Source: Candidatus Fermentibacteraceae bacterium (GTDB lineage: Bacteria > Fermentibacterota > Fermentibacteria > Fermentibacterales > JCC-6). From it: 7,105 bases of DNA. The notes beneath the pieces are model-generated. The model saw nothing but the letters and a program-made list of their open reading frames with translations, was not told the origin of the DNA and searched no databases. Of this stretch, positions 1 to 6,635 are shown piece by piece. Numbering within the stretch: position 1 is the first letter of the stretch; each line of letters opens with the position of its first letter. The translations under genes and the position numbers were made by a program. Where the stretch lies: positions 1 to 7,105 of the forward strand of contig JAUVJW010000095.1 in assembly GCA_030596465.1 (NCBI GenBank), read 5' to 3'.

Positions 1-511
1 CTATACCGAAAGGAAGACTTCTTCTGGTGGATGTCACAATGTTCTGGAACTGAGCGAATATGGACTGACATGTTTCCGGTCTAAGGTAAACAATAGAGCC
101 TTCGTCCTCGAGAGGCCCCATGAATGTTTTGAACATCAGTCCGAAATTCCTGGGTTCTGTAAGCTCTCCGCCGCAGTTGGGACACACATTACCTTCAACA
201 TGATCCTCGCGGAATCTTGCATGGCATTTTTTACAATCTACAAGGGGATCATAGAAATTCTTCAGGTGGCCAGAAGACTTCCAAACATCTGTGTGAGTGA
301 TAATTGCTGTATCAACACCCACCACATCTCCCCGTGATCGCACCATTTCGTGCCACCATAACTCTGTGATATTTCTTTTCAGTTCAACACCAAGCGGGCC
401 ATAATCCCATGCTGCCTGAAGTCCTCCGTGTATTTCTCCGGACTGGTAAACAAATCCCAGTCTCTTTGAGAGTGAAACTATTTTTTTCATCAGGTCGTTA
501 GTGGCCTGCAT
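1..511 (-). CDS. glyS: Glycyl-tRNA synthetase, single-chain (alpha2) class II type, N-terminal 170 residues; runs off the left edge
   Basis: This enzyme charges tRNA-Gly with glycine in the cytoplasm, using ATP. I translated the minus strand by hand from 511. Residues 10-40 (KIVSLSKRLGF ... GG..AAWDYGPLG) match the start of single-chain bacterial, archaeal and eukaryotic GlyRS, not the alpha subunit of the GlyQ/GlyS tetramer. The class II motif 1 region follows (about 48-75), then a zinc-ribbon-like insertion with Cys93, Cys96, Cys110 and Cys113. The start of motif 2 is at 144-152 (RPETCQSIF), with PFGI at 167-170 before the frame leaves the window. I chose the ATG at 511 because AAGGAG lies 7 nt upstream. 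An in-frame ATG at 490 (MKKIVSL) would also encode the conserved part but has no Shine-Dalgarno. The gene overlaps the 3' end of recO by 14 bases and is probably translated from the same message. Motif 2 normally reads RPETAQGIF, so Cys148 and Ser150 are unusual. Confidence 0.95.
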   Translation of the reverse strand, partial: MQATNDLMKKIVSLSKRLGFVYQSGEIHGGLQAAWDYGPLGVELKRNITELWWHEMVRSRGDVVGVDTAIITHTDVWKSSGHLKNFYDPLVDCKKCHARFREDHVEGNVCPNCGGELTEPRNFGLMFKTFMGPLEDEGSIVYLRPETCQSIFAQFQNIVTSTRRSLPFGI

Positions 512-1253
512 CCAGCATCTCCTTCATGACTTTTTCCGACTTCAGTTGAAGCCGGTGCTCAAGATGAACCTGTGCGTATTCTTTGAGTAACGAATGACAC
601 TGAATATAACCACCCGGCCAAAGCCTGACTCTGACCAGTGATTCCAGAGTTGAATTCCCGGCCCTGGAAAGAAAACTTATTATACCCGATTTTACAGGAA
701 AACCGGTTTCTCCACACCTGCCGCAGACAACACCACCACTGGAATGGGACCAGCATGGGGAATCTGCGATTTCAGCCCCGCAGGCAACGCAGATGTCAGT
801 GGAAAAACCGTGACCGGAAAGCTGAAGAAGTCTGACCACTCCACCGCATACAACCGGCCATGGCGGAACGCCTGCTTCAAGCAACCCGAACACCTGTTCA
901 GTAAGACGGTATACCGGCCCGGATGGTTCGTTGCCAAAGCTAACCACAGAAAGAAGCCACTCTGTAAACAGACCGGCACCGGCAAAGGCCCTGAATTCCG
1001 TTCGAAGAATATGGTTGTGAGAGATAACACTAACTTCCGTTGCTGTGTCCAGCTCTCTTCCCTCGCGTCTGACAAACTGAAATTCTCCCTGGCTAAACAG
1101 TTCGATTCTGCCCAGAAAGTTGCTTTTCGGGCGTAAAGCCCCCCTGACCATCGCGGAAACTCTGCCAAAATCGAGAGAGTAGAGTGTGAGTATCAGAGAG
1201 GACTCACTCCACCTGACCCGTCTCAGAACAAAAGCGGGGGTAGATATTCTCAC
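498..1253 (-). CDS. recO: DNA repair protein RecO
   Basis: RecO works with RecF and RecR to load RecA onto SSB-coated single-stranded DNA and can anneal complementary strands. The 251-residue product has the usual family length (about 240-260). It opens with the N-terminal OB-fold (about 1-80), with the typical beginning (TPAFVLRRVRWSESSLILTLYS) and a G..SAMVRGALRPKS stretch. A helical region follows (about 80-150). A zinc finger is formed by Cys155, Cys158, Cys177 and Cys180, and a C-terminal helical part ends in LEHRLQLKSEK. The start is GTG at 1253-1251 and shares four bases (GTGA) with the stop of the upstream CNNM gene. No clear Shine-Dalgarno precedes it, so translation probably depends on ribosomes finishing the upstream gene. 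The stop is TAA at 500-498, inside the start of glyS. The family is certain from the zinc finger plus N-terminal pattern. The role is inferred from homologs. Confidence 0.95.
   Translation of the reverse strand: MRISTPAFVLRRVRWSESSLILTLYSLDFGRVSAMVRGALRPKSNFLGRIELFSQGEFQFVRREGRELDTATEVSVISHNHILRTEFRAFAGAGLFTEWLLSVVSFGNEPSGPVYRLTEQVFGLLEAGVPPWPVVCGGVVRLLQLSGHGFSTDICVACGAEIADSPCWSHSSGGVVCGRCGETGFPVKSGIISFLSRAGNSTLESLVRVRLWPGGYIQCHSLLKEYAQVHLEHRLQLKSEKVMKEMLDAGH
519..524 (-). promoter_or_regulatory. Shine-Dalgarno for glyS, inside recO
   Basis: AAGGAG on the minus strand lies within the last codons of recO, 7 nt before the ATG at 511. It decides for that start over the in-frame ATG at 490, which has only CACTAACGACCTG in front of it. 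Confidence 0.75.
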
Positions 1254-2458
1254 TCGAAGCTTGACTTAACACTTGGACTCACCTTCACGAAGAGAATTCT
1301 CTGTCCACTTACTTTTTCAACAGTGAATGTCCAGTCGTCTATCTCGTGGGATTCACCGGCCTCCGGTATGTGTCCGAGCTGGTGATAAACAAGACCTCCA
1401 ACAGATTCATAGTTCTCTTCTTCCTCAAAATCCGTTCCAAGAAGGTCATTCAGATCATCAATAGGCAGTCTTGCGTCGACTCTGTAAGAGCCTTTACCAA
1501 CAGATCTGACCATGGGGGGTTCTGAATCAAATTCATCCCTGATCTCCCCGAAGACTTCCTCAACAATATCTTCCATGGTAACAATCCCCGCGGTTCCACC
1601 GTATTCATCAACAACCACGGCCATGTGAATTCGATTGGACTGAAATTCAGCAAAAAGCTCATCTATCCTCTTGAATTCCGGAACAAAATAGGCTTCCCTG
1701 ATAAGATCCTCTACCTTGAATTGACCGTCCTCCTCCTTCAGGGGAACTCCCAGAAGATCCTTTGCGTAAAGTACGCCGGCAATATCGTCAACAATTTTCC
1801 TGTAAACCGGAATACGCGAATGACCTGCTTTCTTAACCTGAGCCACAATACTTCCAATGTCATCACAAAGTTCGATACTGTCCATGTCTATTCTTGGTAC
1901 CATTACCTCGCGAACTATCTTGTCGGAGAATTCAAGTATGGAGTCTACCAGCTCCTGTTCTTTCTCCAGCTCTTCCTGATCTCCCTTTTCCCTCCTCTGT
2001 TCAAGCCATAAAGTATCTGGAGGTGTGTACGCCCAGTCATCTGTAGCATTGTCGTCCCTGCCAAGAAGAATTCTGGCAGGCAGTTGAAAGAAAAAACTGA
2101 GAATTGCCATTGGTATCGCAAATATTCTGTTGGCCTGACCTTCTGAAAGGCGTTGAACAAGCACCGGAGGAATCACCTCCGAAAACAGAAAAGCAAGAAC
2201 AACAATAACCGCCGCGGATGCCCAGCGAGGATACTGTATATATGATGAAACAAGCGTGGAACTTGCTCCGATAAGAACAAGACCCGCAACTCTGGCCAGC
2301 CAGATGGTTCTTAGCCGTGTGGCCGCCTCTCGTCGTCTGTCTGAAGGATCCCTGCCCTTGTCATTCACCAGTTCAGGTATAGCAGTTCTGGACCCATTTG
2401 CAGCGGCAGAACACAGAATGCCTACTGCAAGAAGCAATAAGTCACCTGTAAGATTCAT
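1250..2458 (-). CDS. CNNM/CBS/CorC_HlyC-domain membrane protein (hemolysin-C/CorC family)
   Basis: The family contains membrane proteins linked to Mg2+ and Co2+ transport or resistance. Many are called hemolysins, which is not a demonstrated function here. The 402 residues read as an N-terminal CNNM (DUF21) membrane domain, about 1-130, with hydrophobic segments near 5-20, 56-74, 80-98 and 111-127. A charged linker (about 134-170) leads to a CBS-domain pair (about 184-305, opening with VMVPRIDMDSI). The signature VDEYGGTAGIVTMEDIVEE is at 283-301. A C-terminal CorC_HlyC domain (about 315-395) holds the pattern LPIDDLNDLLG and ESVGGLV. Length and order match full-length family members, unlike E. 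coli ybeX/CorC, which lacks the membrane part. The ATG at 2458 overlaps the ybeY stop as ATGA. The TGA at 1252-1250 overlaps the recO GTG. The membrane domain is atypical: the usual GSETA motif reads GSRTA (22-26), and the expected Lys after SEVIP (93-97) is Pro98. Transport by this copy is unproven. Confidence 0.92.
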   Translation of the reverse strand: MNLTGDLLLLAVGILCSAAANGSRTAIPELVNDKGRDPSDRRREAATRLRTIWLARVAGLVLIGASSTLVSSYIQYPRWASAAVIVVLAFLFSEVIPPVLVQRLSEGQANRIFAIPMAILSFFFQLPARILLGRDDNATDDWAYTPPDTLWLEQRREKGDQEELEKEQELVDSILEFSDKIVREVMVPRIDMDSIELCDDIGSIVAQVKKAGHSRIPVYRKIVDDIAGVLYAKDLLGVPLKEEDGQFKVEDLIREAYFVPEFKRIDELFAEFQSNRIHMAVVVDEYGGTAGIVTMEDIVEEVFGEIRDEFDSEPPMVRSVGKGSYRVDARLPIDDLNDLLGTDFEEEENYESVGGLVYHQLGHIPEAGESHEIDDWTFTVEKVSGQRILFVKVSPSVKSSFE

Positions 2459-2922
2459 AGCCCTTTCACCACCCTCATTCCTTCTTTTACAAGCTCAACA
2501 GTGAGTCGGTTCATTTCTCTTGTATCCTCCTCTGTGTCATGTGTAAAGCCTTTAAGATGCAACCACCCGTGATAAAGTCTTTCAAGCACTTCCTCAAGTG
2601 GGGGCGCTATCCTGCCATCTATGTAAACTACGCCCTGAGGAAAATCTTCCCCGGGAGATGAGAGATCAAAAGTAAGCACATCCGTGGGTTTGTTTATTCT
2701 GCGCCATTTGTAGTTAAGAAAACGCATGATACCGGGATCGCATAGAACAAACTCAACAGAGCCCTTAACAGTTCTTTTTACTATGCGGTTTAGCAGCTCC
2801 AGTTCCGGTGATGGATTTTCGAGAATGATACTGACGGACGGATCCGATAGATACGAAGGAGGTTTATCGCTGCCCGCGCTGTCGCCCGGGGAGTTCTCTG
2901 AAGAAGCCATACTACTTGCCAT
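2455..2922 (-). CDS. ybeY: Endoribonuclease YbeY (rRNA maturation factor)
   Basis: YbeY is a zinc-dependent endoribonuclease needed for 16S rRNA 3'-end maturation and 70S ribosome quality control. The 155-residue product carries the family signature HGxLHLxGxxH as HGWLHLKGFTHD, with metal ligands His118, His122 and His128. The upstream WRRINKPTDVLTF block (73-85) keeps the conserved Arg (Arg74). The usual GD of the GDIVIS strand reads GV (97-98). Residues 1-28 are a Ser/Pro/Gly-rich stretch without family similarity. The start is ambiguous. The ATG at 2922 overlaps the pgpH reading frame by 11 bases. The ATG at 2910 (Met5) comes one base after the pgpH TAG stop. Neither has a convincing Shine-Dalgarno, so coupling to pgpH is likely either way. 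The stop overlaps the next gene as ATGA. Position beside phoH is the classic context for this gene in many phyla. Confidence 0.95.
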   Translation of the reverse strand: MASSMASSENSPGDSAGSDKPPSYLSDPSVSIILENPSPELELLNRIVKRTVKGSVEFVLCDPGIMRFLNYKWRRINKPTDVLTFDLSSPGEDFPQGVVYIDGRIAPPLEEVLERLYHGWLHLKGFTHDTEEDTREMNRLTVELVKEGMRVVKGL

Positions 2923-4957
2923 GAGGATAGTCTTTTACCCTTTCATAATCGCTCTGACTTAACACATCCATAAACACATGCGCGGCTCTTGTTCGCATTG
3001 ATCCGGTAAGTTCACACTGATCAAACTGACCTTCATCAGCCTTCTCCTGTATTATACGGAAAACGACTGCTGCTTTTTGTTCGTAAGAAGAAACATTTCC
3101 AAGACCTTTAACTGCGGAAGATACTGAATCGGCAAGCATAACAAGCGCTGCTTCCGCCGACTGCGGTTTCGGTCCGTTATAATGAAATATTGCCTCATCA
3201 AATTCACCGCCGGGTGGAACCTCTCTTCTGGCCTTTTCCAGAAAAAATCGTGCACTGGTATCTCCGTGATGTTGTTCTATAATGTCGATAATATCAACCG
3301 GAAGCTTGTGTTTCCCCGCAAGCTCAACTCCATGGTAAACATGATCAATGATTACCTTTGCGCTCTCTGCCGGTGACATAAAAAGATGCGGATTGTTTTC
3401 GTCAGGATTTGAAATATTTTCTATGAACATCTCCGGTTTAACCATCTTGCCAATATCATGAAAGATTCCTCCGAGTTTAGCCAGTTTTTCATCGAAACCC
3501 AGCTCCGCGGCGGCGGAAGAGGCCAGATCGCTCACAAGAAGTGAGTGAGTATATGTACCCCTTGCTTCTCTGCGAAGTAACTCTCGAAGTGGGTGATTAT
3601 CATTGCCAAGTCTTTCATAGGTTCTTGCGGTAGCCACATGAAACAGCAGTTCAAATGGATGACTGATAACTTTAACTGTTCCGATTATCACTATAGGCAG
3701 CCCGATAATGGTTATCCAGGCAATAATACCAAATTGCATACTGCCAAAGCCTCCGGCTGTTGCAAGAAGCCAGTAAACAAAAATAGAGGATAGAATTCCA
3801 AGTATCAGCGCGGTTGATGTTCCCCGGTCACTGAGATCCTTTATGACTTCAGAAACAATACAGGCCGGAACAAATCCCATAAAAAAGGTAGCCATGGGAT
3901 GTGGAGATATCAGGGCAAACATCGCAGCAAAAATTGCCCCAAGAAACCATGCGAAGTTCATGGTTTTCTTTCTTGAGCGGCTGTCAAAGAACACCGAAGT
4001 GAGACTGGCTCCCAGCATTGTGAACGAGAGCATTGACAGCTCCTGCACTCTGGAACGAAATAGAAGAATCGTCAGCCCCATGGAGAGACCCCAGATGGTA
4101 AAAAGGAGAAATATATCTGAGATTGAAAACAAGAAATCTCTTTGACCTTTCCACATAAACAAAAAACCGAGTAAAAGTAAAAGCGTTGCAAGGCCTGTCT
4201 TTGCAATATTGTGTTCGACAATACCCTGAGTTCCCACAGGAGAAAGCACCATGGCATTCCAGTAGCGACTGATCTCTTCCGTAAAAAGCCCGCCCGGCGG
4301 AAGGATTTCTTCCCCTGTCCGGAATTCTCTTTTGATCTCGGGAAGATTGGCAATATGCTGCTGTACCGCGGCTTCACGACTCTGGTGATCAATTTCGAGG
4401 TCGGGAACAATGAGTTCAAGAATCATTGGTATCTTCTCACGAAGAACCCCGCGCCTCTCAAGATCCAGCCGTATGCCATCCCTGGCCTCAGCAAGAGTGA
4501 ACAGTTCAGAGATGTTCTCCGCTGACCCGCTCTCTATTACAGCATGACTTCCGTCATAGATCATCCGGAGTGCTTCAATGTCAATAATTCCAGTTGTATA
4601 CAGACTGCTCACTCGCTGACCAAAATACCTTGCAAGTTCATTGTTTCCTGTGGCAAGAAATATCAAACTTTGAATCTGTTCTGAAGAATTTACTCCGGTC
4701 TCTTCATTCCGTAACAGGAAAATGGGAATAGAAGCCTCTGCCTCGTTAGCCATTTCTTCAAGCTCGGTGGAACTGAAGGATACATTGAAATTGTGTACCG
4801 CAATAATACCCTCGGCAACAGGTTCTCCAATAACAAGATTCCGATCAGAAAGTGCCCCTCTGGAGTTAAAACCAAAATAGAAACCGGCAATCAGAATAAC
4901 CGAGAAGAGAATACCAAACAGCAAATTCAGAGGTATCTTCCTGCTCGAGTAATTCAC
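2912..4957 (-). CDS. pgpH: 7TM-HD cyclic-di-AMP phosphodiesterase, PgpH/YqfF type
   Basis: Characterised family members hydrolyse the second messenger c-di-AMP to pApA at the membrane. The 681 residues begin with a membrane anchor (about 12-30). An extracytoplasmic 7TMR-HDED region follows (about 31-250), then a run of hydrophobic segments between about 253 and 430, consistent with seven helices. A cytoplasmic HD hydrolase domain covers about 440-670. Expected metal-site residues are visible: His471 in GTYTHSLLV, His500-Asp501 in FHDIGK, His539 in IIDHVYHGVELA, His563-His564 in EQHHG, and Asp610 in MLADSVSSAVKG. Length is close to Listeria PgpH (about 700). The start is GTG at 4957-4955, overlapping the phoH TGA as GTGA, and is supported by AAAGGA six bases upstream. 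The stop is TAG at 2914-2912. Family assignment is firm. The c-di-AMP substrate is inferred from homologs, and no diadenylate cyclase lies in this window. Confidence 0.93.
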   Translation of the reverse strand: MNYSSRKIPLNLLFGILFSVILIAGFYFGFNSRGALSDRNLVIGEPVAEGIIAVHNFNVSFSSTELEEMANEAEASIPIFLLRNEETGVNSSEQIQSLIFLATGNNELARYFGQRVSSLYTTGIIDIEALRMIYDGSHAVIESGSAENISELFTLAEARDGIRLDLERRGVLREKIPMILELIVPDLEIDHQSREAAVQQHIANLPEIKREFRTGEEILPPGGLFTEEISRYWNAMVLSPVGTQGIVEHNIAKTGLATLLLLLGFLFMWKGQRDFLFSISDIFLLFTIWGLSMGLTILLFRSRVQELSMLSFTMLGASLTSVFFDSRSRKKTMNFAWFLGAIFAAMFALISPHPMATFFMGFVPACIVSEVIKDLSDRGTSTALILGILSSIFVYWLLATAGGFGSMQFGIIAWITIIGLPIVIIGTVKVISHPFELLFHVATARTYERLGNDNHPLRELLRREARGTYTHSLLVSDLASSAAAELGFDEKLAKLGGIFHDIGKMVKPEMFIENISNPDENNPHLFMSPAESAKVIIDHVYHGVELAGKHKLPVDIIDIIEQHHGDTSARFFLEKARREVPPGGEFDEAIFHYNGPKPQSAEAALVMLADSVSSAVKGLGNVSSYEQKAAVVFRIIQEKADEGQFDQCELTGSMRTRAAHVFMDVLSQSDYERVKDYPHGK

Positions 4958-5892
4958 TCTTCGTCCTTTCGCCCGAACGCCTCAATGATACGCTGCACCA
5001 GTGGATGCCTGAGTACATCACAGTGATCAAGATAGACGAATCCTATTCCGGGAATCTTCCTGAGAATCCTGGCTATACGCACAAGACCGGATGTAGTCGG
5101 CGGTTTCAAATCAATTTGTGTCACATCACCGGTTACTATCATTCTGGAACCATACCCCATTCTTGTAAGAAACATCTTCAGTTGTGTCAGCGTAGTATTT
5201 TGTGCTTCATCAAGAATAATAAAAGAGTTGTTCAGTGTTCTTCCCCGCATGTACGCCAGAGGCGCTACCTCAATTATGCCGTTCTCCATGTATTTCTGTA
5301 CCAGAGAAGCAGTTAGTGTGTCGTTCAGAGCGTCGTATATGGGACGCAGATACGGATCTATCTTCTGCTGAAGGTCACCGGGAAGAAAACCAAGTTTCTC
5401 TCCCGCTTCCACTGCCGGCCTGGTAAGAATGATTCTCTCAACCCTGTTGTCACGGAGAGCGCTTACCGCTGCCGCTACCGCAAGAAATGTTTTTCCGGTA
5501 CCGGCAGGTCCCACGGAAAACACAAGTTCGTTGTGCATCACTGAACGCATATAACTTTCCTGACCCGGTGACCTGGGGATTATTCGACCAGCTCTGCCGG
5601 GTACATTATATACCAGCCCGGCTGACCTCAACTCGGGAAAGTCCAGTGCCTTATGTAAAGTGCTTTTTGATATTCTACCATTAATCTGAATTTCGGCTAC
5701 AAGCCTCTCTGTAACCGCCTGTGCCCTGTCCAGAGCTGATTTTTCTCCTGTATAAACCAGGATTGCGTCACGATAAACTGCTGCTACTCCCAGAACACGG
5801 CATATATCTCTCAGATTCCCGTCTCCGGGTCCGAGAAGCTTCTGAGCATCATCAGGAGAAACTGGAATTCTTCTTCTGTCAGGCTTTTTCAT
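4954..5892 (-). CDS. phoH: PhoH family P-loop ATPase (PhoH/YbeZ)
   Basis: PhoH/YbeZ proteins are cytoplasmic ATPases related to the helicase fold and tied to RNA metabolism. YbeZ interacts with YbeY in E. coli, which fits the neighbourhood. The 312-residue product has an N-terminal PhoH-specific region (about 1-105), then Walker A GPAGTGKT at 128-135 and the LTRPAVEAGEKLGFLPGD block at 156-173. Next come APLAYMRGRTL (210-220), Walker B FIILDEAQN (224-232) and the sensor motif TGDVTQIDL (254-262). The C-terminus keeps the HPLVQRIIEAF element. Length is typical (about 310-350). The start is ATG at 5892. No Shine-Dalgarno is visible (upstream bases AACTCACTT), and the start lies only 16 nt past the stem of a terminator-like hairpin. 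It is the first gene of the five-junction operon running to glyS. The pgpH start is embedded in its stop codon. Confidence 0.95.
   Translation of the reverse strand: MKKPDRRRIPVSPDDAQKLLGPGDGNLRDICRVLGVAAVYRDAILVYTGEKSALDRAQAVTERLVAEIQINGRISKSTLHKALDFPELRSAGLVYNVPGRAGRIIPRSPGQESYMRSVMHNELVFSVGPAGTGKTFLAVAAAVSALRDNRVERIILTRPAVEAGEKLGFLPGDLQQKIDPYLRPIYDALNDTLTASLVQKYMENGIIEVAPLAYMRGRTLNNSFIILDEAQNTTLTQLKMFLTRMGYGSRMIVTGDVTQIDLKPPTTSGLVRIARILRKIPGIGFVYLDHCDVLRHPLVQRIIEAFGRKDEE
4964..4969 (-). promoter_or_regulatory. Shine-Dalgarno for the GTG start of pgpH
   Basis: AAAGGA in the last codons of phoH sits 6 nt before the GTG at 4957. It supports this non-ATG start, which shares GTGA with the phoH stop. 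Confidence 0.7.
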
Positions 5893-5908
5893 AAGTGAGT
5901 TAATATAA

Positions 5909-5942
5909 AGAATCTCCCCACCCGAATGGGCAGGGAGATTCT
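5909..5942 (-). terminator. Hairpin terminator after the LysM gene, just upstream of phoH
   Basis: A perfect 10-bp stem pairs AGAATCTCCC (5942-5933) with GGGAGATTCT (5918-5909). A further inner CCC/GGG pairing closes around a 4-nt loop. Reading in the minus direction the stem is followed by TTTATATTAA, a weak U-rich tract, giving a rho-independent terminator in the direction of transcription. The plus-strand side has no T tract. It begins 21 bases after the LysM stop codon and ends 16 bases before the phoH ATG. It could therefore stop envelope-pair transcription or act as a partial attenuator that sets phoH-operon expression. The imperfect T tract makes read-through plausible. Confidence 0.75.
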
Positions 5943-5963
5943 ATCGGATCCGTAAACTGCCTG

Positions 5964-6629
5964 TTACTGGCGTCCGCCGCGAACTCCGCCGCGAGGGATA
6001 CTGAGAATCTGTCCGGGATAGATCAGGTTAGGATCGCTGATCTTATCACGGTTACCCTCGTAAAGCTGAGGCCATTCACCTCTGTTGTTGTAAACAATAC
6101 CGTATCCGGCAATCTTGCCGAGATAATCGCCGCCAACAACAGTGTAGGAACTTGCCATTGGTACTGGTACCACAATGGTGTCGCCCGCATAAATCATATT
6201 AGGATCGCTGATATGAGTACTGTTGCGCTCATAGATGCGAGGCCACTCGGAACCATTACCGAAGTAATAGTGGTAACTTGCGATAAGCCAGAGACATTCA
6301 CCTTCAACGATTGTGTGATTTACACCGCTGTTGCGAAGTCTGTTGATCTCGCCGCGAAGCCATGTGATATCCTGGTTGAGCTGATTGACTTCCGCCTGAA
6401 GTGCGTCTCTCTGAGCGCGAAGAGGAAGAACCTTTGCTTCCCACTCTGCGACGATAGGATCAGCTTCACTTTTTACCCATTCCCAATAAGCAATCTGGAG
6501 CTCGATGTTCTTGTCGCCCATTGCCTCTATCTCGTCGCGGCTGTAATCCTGAAGATCCTCAACCGTGTAGCTCTTTGCAAATGAAAGAGTCGCGAAGAGG
6601 ACCAGTACGAAAACCATTAAATAACGCAT
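5964..6629 (-). CDS. Secreted coiled-coil protein with two LysM domains
   Basis: LysM domains bind the N-acetylglucosamine-containing backbone of peptidoglycan, so the protein is probably a cell-wall-associated periplasmic factor. The 221 residues start with a signal peptide (1-18, hydrophobic core LMVFVLVLFATLSFA, likely cleaved after Ala18). An acidic helical region with many Trp and Glu (about 20-66) follows. A coiled coil has leucines at 70, 77, 84, 91 and 98, with Val81, Ile88 and Ile95 at the other core position. Two LysM domains lie at about 104-157 and 161-212. Each ends in a matching block: ISDPN.IYAGDTIVVP and ISDPNLIYPGQILSIP. The tail is short and Gly/Arg-rich (RGGVRGGRQ). No enzymatic domain is visible. 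The ATG at 6629 is supported by AAGGAAGGGG six bases upstream, overlapping the stop of the lipoprotein gene 14 bases away, so the two are co-transcribed. A hairpin terminator follows the gene. I do not recognise a named family beyond LysM. Confidence 0.9.
   Translation of the reverse strand: MRYLMVFVLVLFATLSFAKSYTVEDLQDYSRDEIEAMGDKNIELQIAYWEWVKSEADPIVAEWEAKVLPLRAQRDALQAEVNQLNQDITWLRGEINRLRNSGVNHTIVEGECLWLIASYHYYFGNGSEWPRIYERNSTHISDPNMIYAGDTIVVPVPMASSYTVVGGDYLGKIAGYGIVYNNRGEWPQLYEGNRDKISDPNLIYPGQILSIPRGGVRGGRQ
6028..6041 (-). repeat. Direct repeat copy 1 within the second LysM domain
   Basis: TTAGGATCGCTGAT (plus-strand sense) occurs here and again at 6199-6212. It encodes the shared ISDPN region of the two LysM domains in the same frame. 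The 171-base (57-codon) spacing equals one domain unit, which suggests the domains arose by tandem duplication, although the shared motif could also be kept by selection. Confidence 0.6.
6199..6212 (-). repeat. Direct repeat copy 2 within the first LysM domain
   Basis: This is identical over 14 bases to 6028-6041 and sits in the equivalent place of the first LysM domain (ISDPN). Flanking bases have diverged, so any duplication is old and only this motif is still identical. Confidence 0.6.
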
Positions 6630-6635
6630 ACTTTA

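Noticed and set aside
744..1136. Plus-strand open frame of 130 codons
   Set aside because: It is antisense to recO, which has clear family motifs and a zinc finger. The translated product has no recognisable domain and no ribosome site stands out.
1625..2011. Plus-strand open frame of 128 codons
   Set aside because: It lies opposite the CBS region of the CNNM protein, whose signature motif is intact. This is a shadow frame.
5938..5943. TAGAAT as a -10 box for phoH
   Set aside because: No acceptable -35 hexamer lies 16-18 bases upstream, and the sequence is part of the terminator stem.
6213..6584. Plus-strand open frame of 123 codons opposite the LysM gene
   Set aside because: The minus-strand protein has a signal peptide, coiled coil and two LysM domains. 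The opposite frame shows nothing recognisable.
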